Counted from the stretch's first letter, positions 18,276 to 29,030 are shown. The stretch: DNA of 36,265 nucleotides from Bacillota bacterium (GCA_020059765.1 JAGVBM010000346.1:1-36265), one strand, 5' to 3'. The notes: generated by a model from the sequence alone, not told the origin. Made by a program: numbers and translations.

Positions 18276-18751
18276 ATGACCTTGACTCCTTGTGAAACGG
18301 TGCGAATCGTCAACGAACCGTCAACAGACGAGAAATCGATGGTTCGGCCGCTGTTTCCACCGGTGTCTTCCGCCCGAATCGGGATATTCAAACGGGCGAG
18401 CGTCTGCTTGACCGCCTCAACATTGCGTGGGCCGATCCGGATCAAGTCGCTTTGGTTTAAGGTGGTGAACATTTGCGCGCCACCGGCGAGTTTTGCGATC
18501 ATGCGGTTTTGGATCGCACCGTTATTCCGCATTTTTTCAACAAGCAGCGGGATCGCCGTGTCTGCAAACTTGGCGGGATTCTCCACAGCTTCCTTGCCGG
18601 CAATCGGCAGCATCACGTGAGCGAGCCCGGCCACTTTCGTATTCAGATCGATAATCGCAACGCCAACGCAGGATCCCAACCCTACGGTTCGAAGAATTTC
18701 CGGATCGGTTGCAGTATCTAAATCCGCCATACCCACTTTTACGATATTCAA
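18272..18751 (-). CDS. cheD: Chemoreceptor glutamine deamidase CheD
   Basis: 159 aa; LRTVGLGSCVGVAIIDLNTKVAGLAHVMLP with conserved Cys/His; follows cheC. Confidence 0.96.
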   Translation of the reverse strand: MNIVKVGMADLDTATDPEILRTVGLGSCVGVAIIDLNTKVAGLAHVMLPIAGKEAVENPAKFADTAIPLLVEKMRNNGAIQNRMIAKLAGGAQMFTTLNQSDLIRIGPRNVEAVKQTLARLNIPIRAEDTGGNSGRTIDFSSVDGSLTIRTVSQGVKVI

Positions 18752-19368
18752 CCGAGATCAACCCCCAATGACTTGAATATCGTCTCGACGGAATCGGGAT
18801 CCGGCAAAAAGAAAAAGTGGCTGTCCACATTGTTGTTGCCTTGCCAGAATTCGGTGTCCACAAGCAAAGCCGTATCACTGTATTGGCCAATATGCATCAG
18901 TCCGACACCCAAGATCGCACCTGCCATGTCGATAGCAACCGCCGGAACGGAAGCGTGCATTTGTTTGTTGGTAAAATCGGACATGGCGGACAGATAGGAA
19001 CCTCCCAGAATATTGCCAATCTCCATAAAAACCGAAAGATCCATTTCACTGAACTGGTCATCCTGCCGACTTTCGCCCATCAGAATCTGCAGCAGAAACT
19101 TGGCGCTCTCCAGTGTCAGCATCAGAAACATGCTGCCGGAGATCTCGCCTTCGACACGCAGAAACACACCCATCACCAACTGTTCGGCGCCTCCGATCAC
19201 CTCATCAATCTCTTGCAAAGACACAATGTGTACGTTGGGGACCTGCATGTCGATTTCTTTTTGCATCAGGACGGAAAGGGCAGTGGCTGCATGCCCTGCC
19301 CCAATATTGCCGATTTCCCGCAATACGCTCAGTTGAAATTCATTCAGTCGAAGCAACGGGTCTGTCAT
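18748..19368 (-). CDS. cheC: CheY-P phosphatase CheC
   Basis: 206 aa; two SxxxExxN active-site motifs (SVLREIGN, SVFMEIGN). Confidence 0.96.
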   Translation of the reverse strand: MTDPLLRLNEFQLSVLREIGNIGAGHAATALSVLMQKEIDMQVPNVHIVSLQEIDEVIGGAEQLVMGVFLRVEGEISGSMFLMLTLESAKFLLQILMGESRQDDQFSEMDLSVFMEIGNILGGSYLSAMSDFTNKQMHASVPAVAIDMAGAILGVGLMHIGQYSDTALLVDTEFWQGNNNVDSHFFFLPDPDSVETIFKSLGVDLG

Positions 19369-19369
19369 G

Positions 19370-19864
19370 TTAATTCTCCATCTCGTTTGACTGCATCAGT
19401 TCTTCCGCATTCAGCACTTTTTCCAGATTCAGCAAGATCAGCAAACGGTCAGCCAATTTCGCAATTCCTTCCAAGTAATTGGCTTTAATGCCGCCCACCA
19501 CTTCCGGCGGCGCCTCTACCCTGTCTCTTGCAATGTCGATCACATCATTGGCTGCATCGACAATCAATCCGACTTCCATGTCATCGACTGCGACAATAAT
19601 AATTCGTGTGTTATCGGTATACTGTTCGGTGCCGAGTCCGAATCTGGTTTTCAAATCGATAACAGGCGTAACGACACCGCGCAAATTGATGACTCCCTTC
19701 ACAAACCGGGGAGTTCGCGGAACCCTCGTAATTCGCTGCATCCGTTCGATCGAGCGCACCTGGTTGACTTCCACCCCATACTCTTCGTCGAGCAAACGAA
19801 ACACAATGTACTTGTTTTCTTTTGTATCTTTCTCGTCAGTTTTCATCGCTTGCTGTTCCAGCAT
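19370..19864 (-). CDS. cheW: Chemotaxis coupling protein CheW
   Basis: KYIVFRLLDEEYGVEVNQVRSIERMQRITRVPRTPRFVKGVINLRGVVTPVIDLKTRFGL. Confidence 0.97.
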   Translation of the reverse strand: MLEQQAMKTDEKDTKENKYIVFRLLDEEYGVEVNQVRSIERMQRITRVPRTPRFVKGVINLRGVVTPVIDLKTRFGLGTEQYTDNTRIIIVAVDDMEVGLIVDAANDVIDIARDRVEAPPEVVGGIKANYLEGIAKLADRLLILLNLEKVLNAEELMQSNEMEN

Positions 19865-19878
19865 GCAACATGCCTCCC

Positions 19879-21948
19879 TTATGGAATCAATGCATTGACG
19901 TCAAGAATCAACGCGACCTGCCCGTCACCCAGAATGGTAGAGCCTGAAATGCCGAAAATACCGATTGACAGATATTTGCCAAGGGATTTCAGCACCACTT
20001 CCTGCTGACCGATAAAGGAATCAACGACCAAGGCTGCCAATTTGTCTCCCTTGCGGACGATCACCACATTTTCTTCGTCCGAATCGTTCGCTTGCGGACG
20101 GGGAATAGAAAATACCTCTTCCAAGTCGACCAACGGAACGACCCGTCCCCGGAAATCCATCACCATCTGCCCGTGTACGCTCTTGATGTCGGAACTTTTC
20201 AGATTGGCCGTTTCAATGATCGACGTCAGCGGAATCGCGTATTTTTCATCACTGATCTGTACCAGCATCGCCTGAATAATCGATAATGTCAGCGGCAATT
20301 GAATGATGAATTTCGTTCCCTGTCCCAACACCGAATTGACAATCACGCGACCGCCCAAGGTCTCAATTTTGTTTTTGACCACATCCAAGCCGACACCGCG
20401 GCCTGAAACGTCAGAAACTTTTTCAGCCGTGCTGAATCCGGACCGGAACATAAAATCAAACACCTGCTCATTGGTTAATCCTTCCGTTCGTCCCGGATCC
20501 ACCAGTCCGTTTTCGACCGCTTTCCGCGAGATTTTCTCCCGGTCAATCCCGCGGCCGTCTTCGGAAATTTCAATAAACACGTGGTTTCCCGAATGGTAGG
20601 CAATCAACTCCAATTTGCCGGTTTCATTTTTTCCTGCCTTGATTCGCTCCTCGGGCGTTTCCAAACCGTGATCCAATGCGTTTCGCAACATGTGCACCAA
20701 CGGGTCGCCGATTTCGTCAATCACAGTCCTGTCAAGTTCGGTTTCGGCGCCGCGAATCTCGAAATCTATCTTTTTGTTCAAATCTTTTGCCAGATCCCGG
20801 ATCATTCGCGGAAACCGGTTAAACACGGTTTCAACAGGAACCATTCGAATTTTCATGACGATATTTTGCAGGTCCGTGCTAACCCGTGACATATGCTCCA
20901 CCGTTTCAACCAATTCGGAATTGTTGACTTCACGGGCAATTTGTTCCAATCGGGTTTTATCGATCACCAGTTCACTGAACAGATTCATCAGAATATCCAA
21001 ACGCTCAATATCGACACGGACCGACTTTCCAGCCCCCAACTTTTTTGACTCCGCTGCTGGTTTCGTGTTTTTCCCATTGTTCACATCACCGGATTGTTGT
21101 TCGTTCGCTGCAGGTACTGTCCCGCCTTGCGTCACATGCGGCGGTTCGGCTATAGTGGCGGCCGCAACTTCCAGCTTGCTTTTTTGCATCTCCAAATGGG
21201 CAATTTGAATCTCTTCCACATCGACGCTTACCACTTCAGACACATTCAAGCCTGATTGCTGAACCGTTTGTCCGTCCTCGTCGGTTACCAAAACAAGTTG
21301 AAACTCCAGATCAAACTTTTCATCTTCAATGTCTTGCACGCTCGGTTCCGATTTTATGATCTCGCCCAGGTTCTCGTAGGTGTTAAATACCATATAGGCA
21401 CGAGCTGCGCGCAGGACGATGTTGGAATCCAGCTTGATCTTTACAGTAAATACACTTTTGCCGCTAGCAATCGATTGACGAATGATCGCTTGTTCGTACT
21501 GGTCAAAGGAAACGGAAACAGGCCGGTTTTCGTCACCAGCGACCATGGTTTCTACAGCCGCCGGTTTTCCGCTGATCACATTCGTCAAGGCTTGCAGGGC
21601 CTCATCAATCGGAATCTCTGCATCAGACCCCGTATCAATAATGGCGGTCAACTGCCCTTCCAGAATATCGACACAGGTAAAGAGCACATCCATGACGTTT
21701 GGGGTCACCGGCAATTTGTCGTTGCGCATCAGGTCCAATCCGTTTTCCATCTCGTGGGTCAAATGGGCCATTTTTTCAAATCCCATTGTTGCCGCCATTC
21801 CTTTCAGGGTATGTGCGGAGCGGAAGACCACATTGACAATTTCCAGATCAGTTGGGGATTGTTCCAACGCCAACAGATTTTCATTAATCGCTTGCAAATG
21901 CTCCTTGGATTCCTCAATAAACATATCCATGTATTGATTGATGTCCAT
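19879..21948 (-). CDS. cheA: Chemotaxis histidine kinase CheA
   Basis: 689 aa; Hpt (FRSAHTLKGMAATMGFEKMAHLTHEMEN), HATPase (HMLRNALDHGLETPEER; DVSGRGVGLDVVKNKIETLGG), CheW-like C-terminus. Confidence 0.98.
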   Translation of the reverse strand: MDINQYMDMFIEESKEHLQAINENLLALEQSPTDLEIVNVVFRSAHTLKGMAATMGFEKMAHLTHEMENGLDLMRNDKLPVTPNVMDVLFTCVDILEGQLTAIIDTGSDAEIPIDEALQALTNVISGKPAAVETMVAGDENRPVSVSFDQYEQAIIRQSIASGKSVFTVKIKLDSNIVLRAARAYMVFNTYENLGEIIKSEPSVQDIEDEKFDLEFQLVLVTDEDGQTVQQSGLNVSEVVSVDVEEIQIAHLEMQKSKLEVAAATIAEPPHVTQGGTVPAANEQQSGDVNNGKNTKPAAESKKLGAGKSVRVDIERLDILMNLFSELVIDKTRLEQIAREVNNSELVETVEHMSRVSTDLQNIVMKIRMVPVETVFNRFPRMIRDLAKDLNKKIDFEIRGAETELDRTVIDEIGDPLVHMLRNALDHGLETPEERIKAGKNETGKLELIAYHSGNHVFIEISEDGRGIDREKISRKAVENGLVDPGRTEGLTNEQVFDFMFRSGFSTAEKVSDVSGRGVGLDVVKNKIETLGGRVIVNSVLGQGTKFIIQLPLTLSIIQAMLVQISDEKYAIPLTSIIETANLKSSDIKSVHGQMVMDFRGRVVPLVDLEEVFSIPRPQANDSDEENVVIVRKGDKLAALVVDSFIGQQEVVLKSLGKYLSIGIFGISGSTILGDGQVALILDVNALIP

Positions 21949-21963
21949 TTGCAGATCACCTCC

Positions 21964-23076
21964 CTAAGTAGTCAAGAACCGCATCATTTGTGCCGCGACC
22001 TGCTGCAGCGGAACCACCGCATCCACAGCCCCGGTCTCAAATGCTGCTTTCGGCATCCCGTACACGACACATGTTTCCTTCGCTTCCGAGATCGTTTTGC
22101 CGCCAGCCAGTTTAATCAAACGAAGTCCCTCCGCCCCGTCACTCCCCATTCCAGTCAAAATCACCGCTTGTAAATGAATCGCCCGCAAGGCAGCGACCGA
22201 TCGAAACAAATTGTTGACTGCGGGGCGATGTCCGCCGACAGGAGGAGTTTGATCCAGCAAGATGGACAGCTGTCCTCCGCTTTCGGCAACCTCCATATGA
22301 TAATCTCCGGGCGCCAAGTACACATGGCCCGTTTCGAGAACTTGGCCATGTACGGCTTCATGCACCCGAACCGCACACAATTGGTCCAATCTGTTCGCCA
22401 AAGACTTGGTGAACCCCGCTGGCATATGTTGAACGACGACGACCGCCGCCTGCAGGTCGCTTGGCAAACCGGAGAGAACGGTCTGCAAGGCCCGCGGTCC
22501 GCCGGTTGAAGTGCCGATTGCCACCACGTGTTTTATGTTTCCGGCCACCCGGACATCCGGTTTCTGGGAGGCGCTGTCGGCCGGCAAAGTATTCGCAGCG
22601 CTGCGCCATGATTCAATTATGCGTTTCGGCTTTGCGAACAAGGTCGAAAATTTGAAACCCGACTGGATGTTTTTGCTGTGCTGTCCGGCTGCTATCACTT
22701 TCGCAATCAGTTCATCGGATACTTTCGCCAAATCAAGAGAAATGCTGCCGGAAGGTTTTGCAATAAAATCAAAAGCTCCCAACTCCAAGGCGCGAATCGT
22801 ATGTTCAGCACCCGCCATAGTCAAGCTGCTTACCATGATCACCGGAAGCTTGTAAAGCTGTAAAATTTTCGGCAGCGTCTGCAAACCGTCCATTACAGGC
22901 ATTTCAACATCCAGCGTTACCACATCCGCCTGCTGACGAGCCAATACTTCCAGTGCATCTTTGCCGTTGCGGGCAGTGGCTACGACCTGGATTCCCGGAT
23001 CCGATTGCAAAATATCCGTAATAATTCGCCGCATCAGTGCAGAATCATCGACAACTAGTACGCGAATGGATTCCAT
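21964..23076 (-). CDS. cheB: Protein-glutamate methylesterase/glutaminase CheB
   Basis: 370 aa; receiver (VRVLVVDDSALMRRIITDIL...VVTLDVEMPVMDGLQTLP) and methylesterase (VAIGTSTGGPRALQTVL; ILTGMGSDGAEGL). Confidence 0.97.
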   Translation of the reverse strand: MESIRVLVVDDSALMRRIITDILQSDPGIQVVATARNGKDALEVLARQQADVVTLDVEMPVMDGLQTLPKILQLYKLPVIMVSSLTMAGAEHTIRALELGAFDFIAKPSGSISLDLAKVSDELIAKVIAAGQHSKNIQSGFKFSTLFAKPKRIIESWRSAANTLPADSASQKPDVRVAGNIKHVVAIGTSTGGPRALQTVLSGLPSDLQAAVVVVQHMPAGFTKSLANRLDQLCAVRVHEAVHGQVLETGHVYLAPGDYHMEVAESGGQLSILLDQTPPVGGHRPAVNNLFRSVAALRAIHLQAVILTGMGSDGAEGLRLIKLAGGKTISEAKETCVVYGMPKAAFETGAVDAVVPLQQVAAQMMRFLTT

Positions 23077-23095
23077 ATCGCACCTCCCCTCAAGC

Positions 23096-23989
23096 TTACT
23101 CGCGAAACACCCTTATGAATCGGGAGAGAAACGAGCGGATTCCCGTCTCATTTCCAGTAACGGCTGTTGTTTCCTTGATCTGCTTTTTGACTAATTGCTC
23201 GATGCACCTTGCGGCTGGCGATTCGGGATAGCGAATCAAAAACGGGACCTGTTCTTTCACTGCCCTGGACACAGATGGGTCATCCAATACGTAACCGAGA
23301 ATCTGCAAGTCGGTTTCCAAAAACTTTTGCGTGACGAGGGCGATTTTTTCCGCAGTCTGCTTGCCTTCCGTAATGGTGGATGCCCGGTTGATCACCAGTT
23401 GAATGTTTGAACGACGCTCATGCCGAGTAACGAGTTTGATTAACGCATATGCATCGGTAATCGCCGTTGGTTCCGGTGTACTGACCACGATCACATCATC
23501 AGAAGACAGAATGAAGCGAAGCGTTCCCTCGTTCAAACCGGCTCCCGTGTCAATGATCAGATAATCCGCATATCCCTGCAATTCCGATAATTGACCAATC
23601 AAATGATTCAATTGTTCCGTTTGCAGATGGATCAGCTGCTGCAATCCGGATCCGCCGGCAATATACTGTATCCCATAAGGACCAACCTCGAGGATTTCCC
23701 AGATGCTCACTTTTTTTTGAATCAGATCGGCCAATGTTTTACGGGGGTGTTTTCCCAGCAAAACGTCAATATTGGCAAATCCGACGTCAGCATCAAGCAC
23801 AACCACTTTCTTCCCTTTTGCGGCAAGTCCCAATGCATAATTTAACGAGAAGTTCGATTTGCCTACGCCGCCTTTCCCGCTGGTAATGGTCATGACACGG
23901 GTTGTTGACGTTGTTGATTGCTGCGATTGCTGCGATTGCGATTGTTCAGAGACCACCAGTTGCCGCAGGCGTTGCGCTTGGTCATACAT
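23096..23989 (-). CDS. flhG: FlhG/YlxH MinD-like ATPase, flagellar number regulator
   Basis: 297 aa; N-terminal DQAQRLR motif, MTITSGKGGVGKSNFSLNYAL deviant Walker A; overlaps the flhF 3' end. Confidence 0.96.
   Translation of the reverse strand: MYDQAQRLRQLVVSEQSQSQQSQQSTTSTTRVMTITSGKGGVGKSNFSLNYALGLAAKGKKVVVLDADVGFANIDVLLGKHPRKTLADLIQKKVSIWEILEVGPYGIQYIAGGSGLQQLIHLQTEQLNHLIGQLSELQGYADYLIIDTGAGLNEGTLRFILSSDDVIVVSTPEPTAITDAYALIKLVTRHERRSNIQLVINRASTITEGKQTAEKIALVTQKFLETDLQILGYVLDDPSVSRAVKEQVPFLIRYPESPAARCIEQLVKKQIKETTAVTGNETGIRSFLSRFIRVFRE
23916..23944. repeat. Short in-frame direct repeat (GATTGCTGC x2 plus partial copies) in the FlhG linker
   Basis: gattgctgcgattgctgcgattgcgattg; encodes SQSQQSQQS on the minus strand. 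Confidence 0.8.
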
Positions 23990-25091
23990 ACTGCTTCTCC
24001 CCCATCACCAATCTGGCAATCCGGTCAGGTGTCGCCGTCTCGATGTCATCCGGTACGTTCTGGCCATGGGTCAAGTACGCCAGCGGCTTTCGAAAACGGT
24101 GAATCAGGTTGTAAATGGCACCGTAACTATTTGTTTCATCCAGTTTCGTAAAAATGAACTTGTCAATGGAAACACCCTCAAAATTGCCCACGATCTTTTC
24201 GAGATCGGAAGTTTTGGTAGTTAACGAGAGCACCAAACAAGTTTCATCCGGCTGCGATGCCTGCAAGAATCCGCTCAGTTCGTCGACCAGATCGACACTT
24301 CCGTAATTGCGGCCGGCCGTATCGATCAAGATCAAGTCCCGGTCCTGCAGCTTTTCAAATGCCTGTTCAATTTCGTCCGACGAAAAAACCACTTCTACCG
24401 GAACTTGCAAAATATTGGCGTAGATTTTCAACTGCTCGACGGCGGCAATTCGAAATGTATCCGTCGTGATAAACCCGACTTTGCGTTTGTTTTTCAAGAT
24501 TTCAACGGCCGCAATCTTGGCGATGGTGGTTGTTTTCCCTACTCCGGTAGGCCCCACAAATGCAACCACCTGCGACTCCGCCGAGAGAGAAAAACCATGA
24601 AAAGAGTCATTTATTTCCTTCTCTATTAAATTTGTCAGAATATGTCGAAATTCCTGCTCGTTCATTAAATTTATTTCATTATTTTCCTGCAAAGCCCTTA
24701 CGATCAAGGTTTCCACGAGATCGGGAGCCACATCATTCTCCAATAATTCCGTACGAATTCTCCGCACCGAATCCGGCAAGGCCTCATGGTTCTGATGCAA
24801 AAACTTTGCCAGGACTTCCCGCAATTCTTTGACTTCCCGCAGAACATCGGGAGTCGCTGCGGATATCGGCTGCTTCTCATGATGGGTCTCAGCACCCTTT
24901 TTTGGCGTCTTGTTTTGTGCAGCATCATTGACAGCCGCAACGACCTCCAGATGGGAGACGCTGAAAATCCCCAGAAACCCACGTTGCTTGATCTTTTTGG
25001 AACTGAGAATCACTGCGTTATGTCCGAGATCCTGACGGATTTTGGTCAATGCTTCCGGCATGTCTTTGACCACATAGCGTTTCACGATCAT
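23982..25091 (-). CDS. flhF: Flagellar SRP-like GTPase FlhF
   Basis: 369 aa; VKRYVVKDMPEALTKIRQDLGHNAVILSSKKIKQRGFLGIF, VAFVGPTGVGKTTTIAKIAA, LILIDTAGRN. Confidence 0.97.
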   Translation of the reverse strand: MIVKRYVVKDMPEALTKIRQDLGHNAVILSSKKIKQRGFLGIFSVSHLEVVAAVNDAAQNKTPKKGAETHHEKQPISAATPDVLREVKELREVLAKFLHQNHEALPDSVRRIRTELLENDVAPDLVETLIVRALQENNEINLMNEQEFRHILTNLIEKEINDSFHGFSLSAESQVVAFVGPTGVGKTTTIAKIAAVEILKNKRKVGFITTDTFRIAAVEQLKIYANILQVPVEVVFSSDEIEQAFEKLQDRDLILIDTAGRNYGSVDLVDELSGFLQASQPDETCLVLSLTTKTSDLEKIVGNFEGVSIDKFIFTKLDETNSYGAIYNLIHRFRKPLAYLTHGQNVPDDIETATPDRIARLVMGEKQYV

Positions 25092-27136
25092 CAGAGATTC
25101 ACCACCCCTCCACTTCTCACTTCAACTGATGGATCCAAATCATTGTAGGATAACACCGGAAAATCGGGCAGCACTTTTTCAATCAATCGCCGCATATGCA
25201 TGCGAATGTTGGGAGCCGTCAACAGAACTGGGGTCATACCGGCGGTCGTCATGTTTTGGATTTGTTCGTTTAATGATTGATAGATTGATTGGGAAATTCT
25301 CGGATCCAGGACAAGATAGGCGCCTTGTTCCGTGTGTTGGATATGGTCAAGGACTTGCTTTTCAACAGATGGCGAAAGGGTGATCACTGTCAACGGCTGC
25401 CCCGGCACTTTATACTGATTGGTAATCTGGCGGGCCAATGACGCCCTCACATATTCGGTCAACAGATCATGATCTTTGGAGTACACGGAAGAGTCCGCCA
25501 TCGTCTCGAGGATCGTCACCAAATCACGGATGGAGATTTTTTCCCGCAGCAAGTTCACCAACACCTTCTGCACGTCGCCGACAGAGTATACGGACGGAAT
25601 GATTTCCTCGATCAATGCCGGGTACTGGTTGCGAATGGAATCGATCAATTGTTTCGTTTCTTGACGTCCCACCAGTTCGTGAGTATGCCGTTTCAGAATT
25701 TCGGTCAGATGGGTGGCCACCACGGACGGCGGATCGACGACCGTGTACCCGGACATTTCAGCCGTTTCCCGCATGTCTTCGGAGATCCATAGCGCAGGCA
25801 GACCGAAAGCAGGTTCCTGCGTCGGCAGACCGACCACATTCGGATCTTCGATTCCCGGACTCATGGCCAGGTAATGATCCAGCATCAATTCGCCTTTCGC
25901 GACTTCACTTCCTTTAATTTTGATGACATATTCGTTGGGACGCAGTTGGATATTGTCGCGAATGCGAATGACCGGGATGACAACGCCCAATTCCAATGCC
26001 AATTGGCGGCGGATCATAATGACTCGATCCAGCAGGTCTCCGCCCTGGTTGGTATCGGCCAAGGGGATTAACGCATAACCGAATTCGAATTCGATCGGAT
26101 CCACATGGGTTAAGGAGATGACACTTTCCGGACTTCTGACTTCCGCCTGCTCCTCTTCCGCCACTTGTTCCTGCAATTTGATTTCCTGCACCGCATTGGT
26201 TCGTTGGATCGAGTAGCCGCCGAATGCGACCAATGCGGCAATCGGCAGAGTGGTCAGCGGCCCGATCGGTGTGAATACTCCCAATAAAACAATCATGCCG
26301 GCCACAATAAACAGCAGTTTCGGGTAAGCGAGCAATTGCCGCATCACATCTTGGCTCAAATTGCTGTCGGAAGCGGCGCGGGTCACCACCAGACCGGTCG
26401 CAGTGGAAATCAAGAGTGCCGGAATCTGCGAGACAAGTCCGTCACCGACGGAAAGGAGTGTGTATTTTTGCAGAACCTGCGCAAAATCGAGACCTTGATC
26501 GTTCATCGTCATGCCGATGATAAAACCGCCGATCACATTGATAATGACAATGATAATGGATGCAATGGCATCGCCTTTGACAAACTTGCTGGCACCGTCC
26601 ATCGCTCCGTAAAAATCCGCTTCCCGTTCAATTGTCCGGCGACGTTCCCGGGCCTCTTTTTCAGTAATAAGACCGGAGTTCAGATCCGCATCAATGCTGA
26701 TCTGTTTCCCCGGCATCGCATCGAGGGTGAAACGCGCGGCAACTTCCGCGACCCGTTCCGCTCCTTTAGTAATGACGATAAATTGAATGATGACAAGAAT
26801 TAAAAATACGATAAAACCGACGACTGCATTGCCGCCGACGACAAAATCGCCAAATGTGTGAATGACATTTCCCGCCTCTCCTTTACTGAGAATCAAGCGG
26901 GTGGAGGACACGTTCAAGCCCAGCCGGAACAAGGTGGTGACCAACAGCAGTGCCGGAAATATTGCAAACTGCAGCGGTTCTTTCGTATTCATGGCAACCA
27001 GCAGAATCGTCAGTGATACCGAAAGATTGATGATCAACAGAAAATCAAGCATCCATGTAGGCAGAGGAATCACCATCATGACGACGATTCCAAGTATTCC
27101 GAAGGTGATTGTGAGATCCGACAGTCTGAACTTCAT
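25091..27136 (-). CDS. flhA: Flagellar export apparatus protein FlhA
   Basis: 681 aa; FHIPEP family: FPALLLVTTLFRLGLNVSSTRLIL, AARFTLDAMPGKQISIDADLNSGLI. Confidence 0.98.
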   Translation of the reverse strand: MKFRLSDLTITFGILGIVVMMVIPLPTWMLDFLLIINLSVSLTILLVAMNTKEPLQFAIFPALLLVTTLFRLGLNVSSTRLILSKGEAGNVIHTFGDFVVGGNAVVGFIVFLILVIIQFIVITKGAERVAEVAARFTLDAMPGKQISIDADLNSGLITEKEARERRRTIEREADFYGAMDGASKFVKGDAIASIIIVIINVIGGFIIGMTMNDQGLDFAQVLQKYTLLSVGDGLVSQIPALLISTATGLVVTRAASDSNLSQDVMRQLLAYPKLLFIVAGMIVLLGVFTPIGPLTTLPIAALVAFGGYSIQRTNAVQEIKLQEQVAEEEQAEVRSPESVISLTHVDPIEFEFGYALIPLADTNQGGDLLDRVIMIRRQLALELGVVIPVIRIRDNIQLRPNEYVIKIKGSEVAKGELMLDHYLAMSPGIEDPNVVGLPTQEPAFGLPALWISEDMRETAEMSGYTVVDPPSVVATHLTEILKRHTHELVGRQETKQLIDSIRNQYPALIEEIIPSVYSVGDVQKVLVNLLREKISIRDLVTILETMADSSVYSKDHDLLTEYVRASLARQITNQYKVPGQPLTVITLSPSVEKQVLDHIQHTEQGAYLVLDPRISQSIYQSLNEQIQNMTTAGMTPVLLTAPNIRMHMRRLIEKVLPDFPVLSYNDLDPSVEVRSGGVVNL

Positions 27137-27153
27137 TTTGCCCGTCCTCCTTT

Positions 27154-28230
27154 CTACACTTTTCTCTTTAATTTGTAAACATAGGCCAATACTTCGGCAA
27201 CGGCCTGAAACAATTCCTGCGGAATGGCGGCACCAATCTCAACCATTCGATACAATGTCTGCGCCAACGGTTTGTTCTCAACCAGAATCACACCGTTCTC
27301 CCGGGCGATCTGTTTGATCCGCTGCGCCAGTTCGTCGACCCCTTTTGCCAGCACGACGGGAGCCTCCATACTCTCAGCGTCATATTGGATGGCAATCGCG
27401 TAGTGAGTCGGGTTGGTAATGATTACGTCCGCCTTCGGCACCTCCTGCATCATGCGCCGCATCGCCATTGCCCGTTGGCGTTCCTTGATTTTTCCTTTGA
27501 TGGTCGGGTTCCCTTCCGTCCTTTTGTACTCCTCTTTGATCTCCTCTTTGCTCATGCGCAGACTTTTCTCATGATCATAGCGTTGATAGAGGGTATCGAA
27601 GAGCGCCAATAGCAACAGGAGCAGCGCCGACTTCCAGAGAACCGCGTAGGCAATATCGCCGATTGTCGCCATGATGCCCGCCGTTTCCATCCGGATCAAG
27701 TCGGACATGCGGCCCAATTCGCCGATAATCTCGTTGTACACGAGATAACCGATCATCGTAATCTTGATCAGCGATTTGATCAATTCGACCAGAGTTCGCT
27801 GCGAGAAGATGCGCTTGAATCCGGTGATCGGATTTAATTTTTCCAATTTCGGGGTGATCGGCTCAACGGTAAAAATCCCGCCGACCTGCAGCCAACTGGC
27901 CGCAAATCCGACAACGAACACCACTCCGACAACCGGCAGGGATATTTTTGCGGCAAACAGCAGCACTGACATAAACAAGTTTCGTGCATTGCCATCCGTC
28001 AAGGAAAGTGACAGATTTTGCGAAAAACCGACTTGCATGTAATGGATCAGATTATCTATATAAAATCCGGCCAACAGTTTCATCGTCAGCACGGCACCTA
28101 AAACAACCATCGCCGAAGCGAGTTCCGGACTCTTGGCAACCTGCCCCTTTCGTCTTGCTTCCAGCAGCTTTTGCGGGGTAGGCTTCTCTGTTTTTTCGCC
28201 GGCAAACTGTTGCAGATTCCATTGAATCAT
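27154..28230 (-). CDS. flhB: Flagellar export apparatus protein FlhB
   Basis: 358 aa; EKTEKPTPQKLLEARRKGQVAKSPE, autocleavage motif VIITNPTHYAIAIQY. Confidence 0.98.
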   Translation of the reverse strand: MIQWNLQQFAGEKTEKPTPQKLLEARRKGQVAKSPELASAMVVLGAVLTMKLLAGFYIDNLIHYMQVGFSQNLSLSLTDGNARNLFMSVLLFAAKISLPVVGVVFVVGFAASWLQVGGIFTVEPITPKLEKLNPITGFKRIFSQRTLVELIKSLIKITMIGYLVYNEIIGELGRMSDLIRMETAGIMATIGDIAYAVLWKSALLLLLLALFDTLYQRYDHEKSLRMSKEEIKEEYKRTEGNPTIKGKIKERQRAMAMRRMMQEVPKADVIITNPTHYAIAIQYDAESMEAPVVLAKGVDELAQRIKQIARENGVILVENKPLAQTLYRMVEIGAAIPQELFQAVAEVLAYVYKLKRKV

Positions 28231-29018
28231 AGGCGCCCCCCCAATAATTGCAGCAAAGCATCAACCTGTCGAAACATCAGGAAGAACAGATCCTGGAAAA
28301 AATACACCAGGAAGGGCATCGTCAGGATCAACATGAAAAATCCCAACAGGAGCTTGACCGGCAACCCCACCACAAAAATGTTCATTTGCGGGACGGTGCG
28401 GGCCATGATCGCAAAACCTACATCGGCCAAAAACAGGGCGGCAACCACCGGCATGCTGATTTTTAAAGCCAAAAGGAACATGACGGAAAACGACTTGAAG
28501 AAAAATTCTAGCAACCCCTCTGTAAAAGTAAATCCTCCCAGCGGTACAAACTGAAAACTCTGCATAATTGCAGTTATGAGTCCGTAGTGGCCATCAATTC
28601 CCAAAAACAGCAAGAGGGCCAGCAAATTTTTAAAACTGCCGATAATCGGCATATGAAACCCGGTTTGCGGATCCATCACATTGACAATGGAAAACCCGAT
28701 TTGCAAATCGATAAATTGTCCGGCAACCTGAATGGCCGAAAATACGAGCGTTGCGGTATAGCCGATGACAAGACCGACTGCCAGCTCTTTGACGACCATC
28801 AGCAATAACCAGATAGGACTTCCGAATATCGCACTCCATTCCTGCACGGAGGGAACACCGGGCAACGCGATCAGGCCCATGAAGAAGGCCAAACCGATTT
28901 TGAAATGGACCGGCACGCCACGCATTCCGAAGATTGGAGCAATCAGAAACATGCCGCTGATTCGGACGGCCATCAACAACAATTTTGCGATTTGTTCGAG
29001 AGGAACAGCAAAATCCAA
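28227..29018 (-). CDS. fliR: Flagellar export apparatus protein FliR
   Basis: 263 aa polytopic protein; ISGMFLIAPIFGMRGVPVHFKIGLAFFMGL; order fliQ-fliR-flhB. Confidence 0.96.
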   Translation of the reverse strand: MDFAVPLEQIAKLLLMAVRISGMFLIAPIFGMRGVPVHFKIGLAFFMGLIALPGVPSVQEWSAIFGSPIWLLLMVVKELAVGLVIGYTATLVFSAIQVAGQFIDLQIGFSIVNVMDPQTGFHMPIIGSFKNLLALLLFLGIDGHYGLITAIMQSFQFVPLGGFTFTEGLLEFFFKSFSVMFLLALKISMPVVAALFLADVGFAIMARTVPQMNIFVVGLPVKLLLGFFMLILTMPFLVYFFQDLFFLMFRQVDALLQLLGGRL

Positions 29019-29030
29019 GGAAACCTCCGC

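Noticed and set aside
21256-22173. 305-aa plus-strand ORF across cheA and cheB
   Set aside because: Antisense to conserved chemotaxis genes; no signature.
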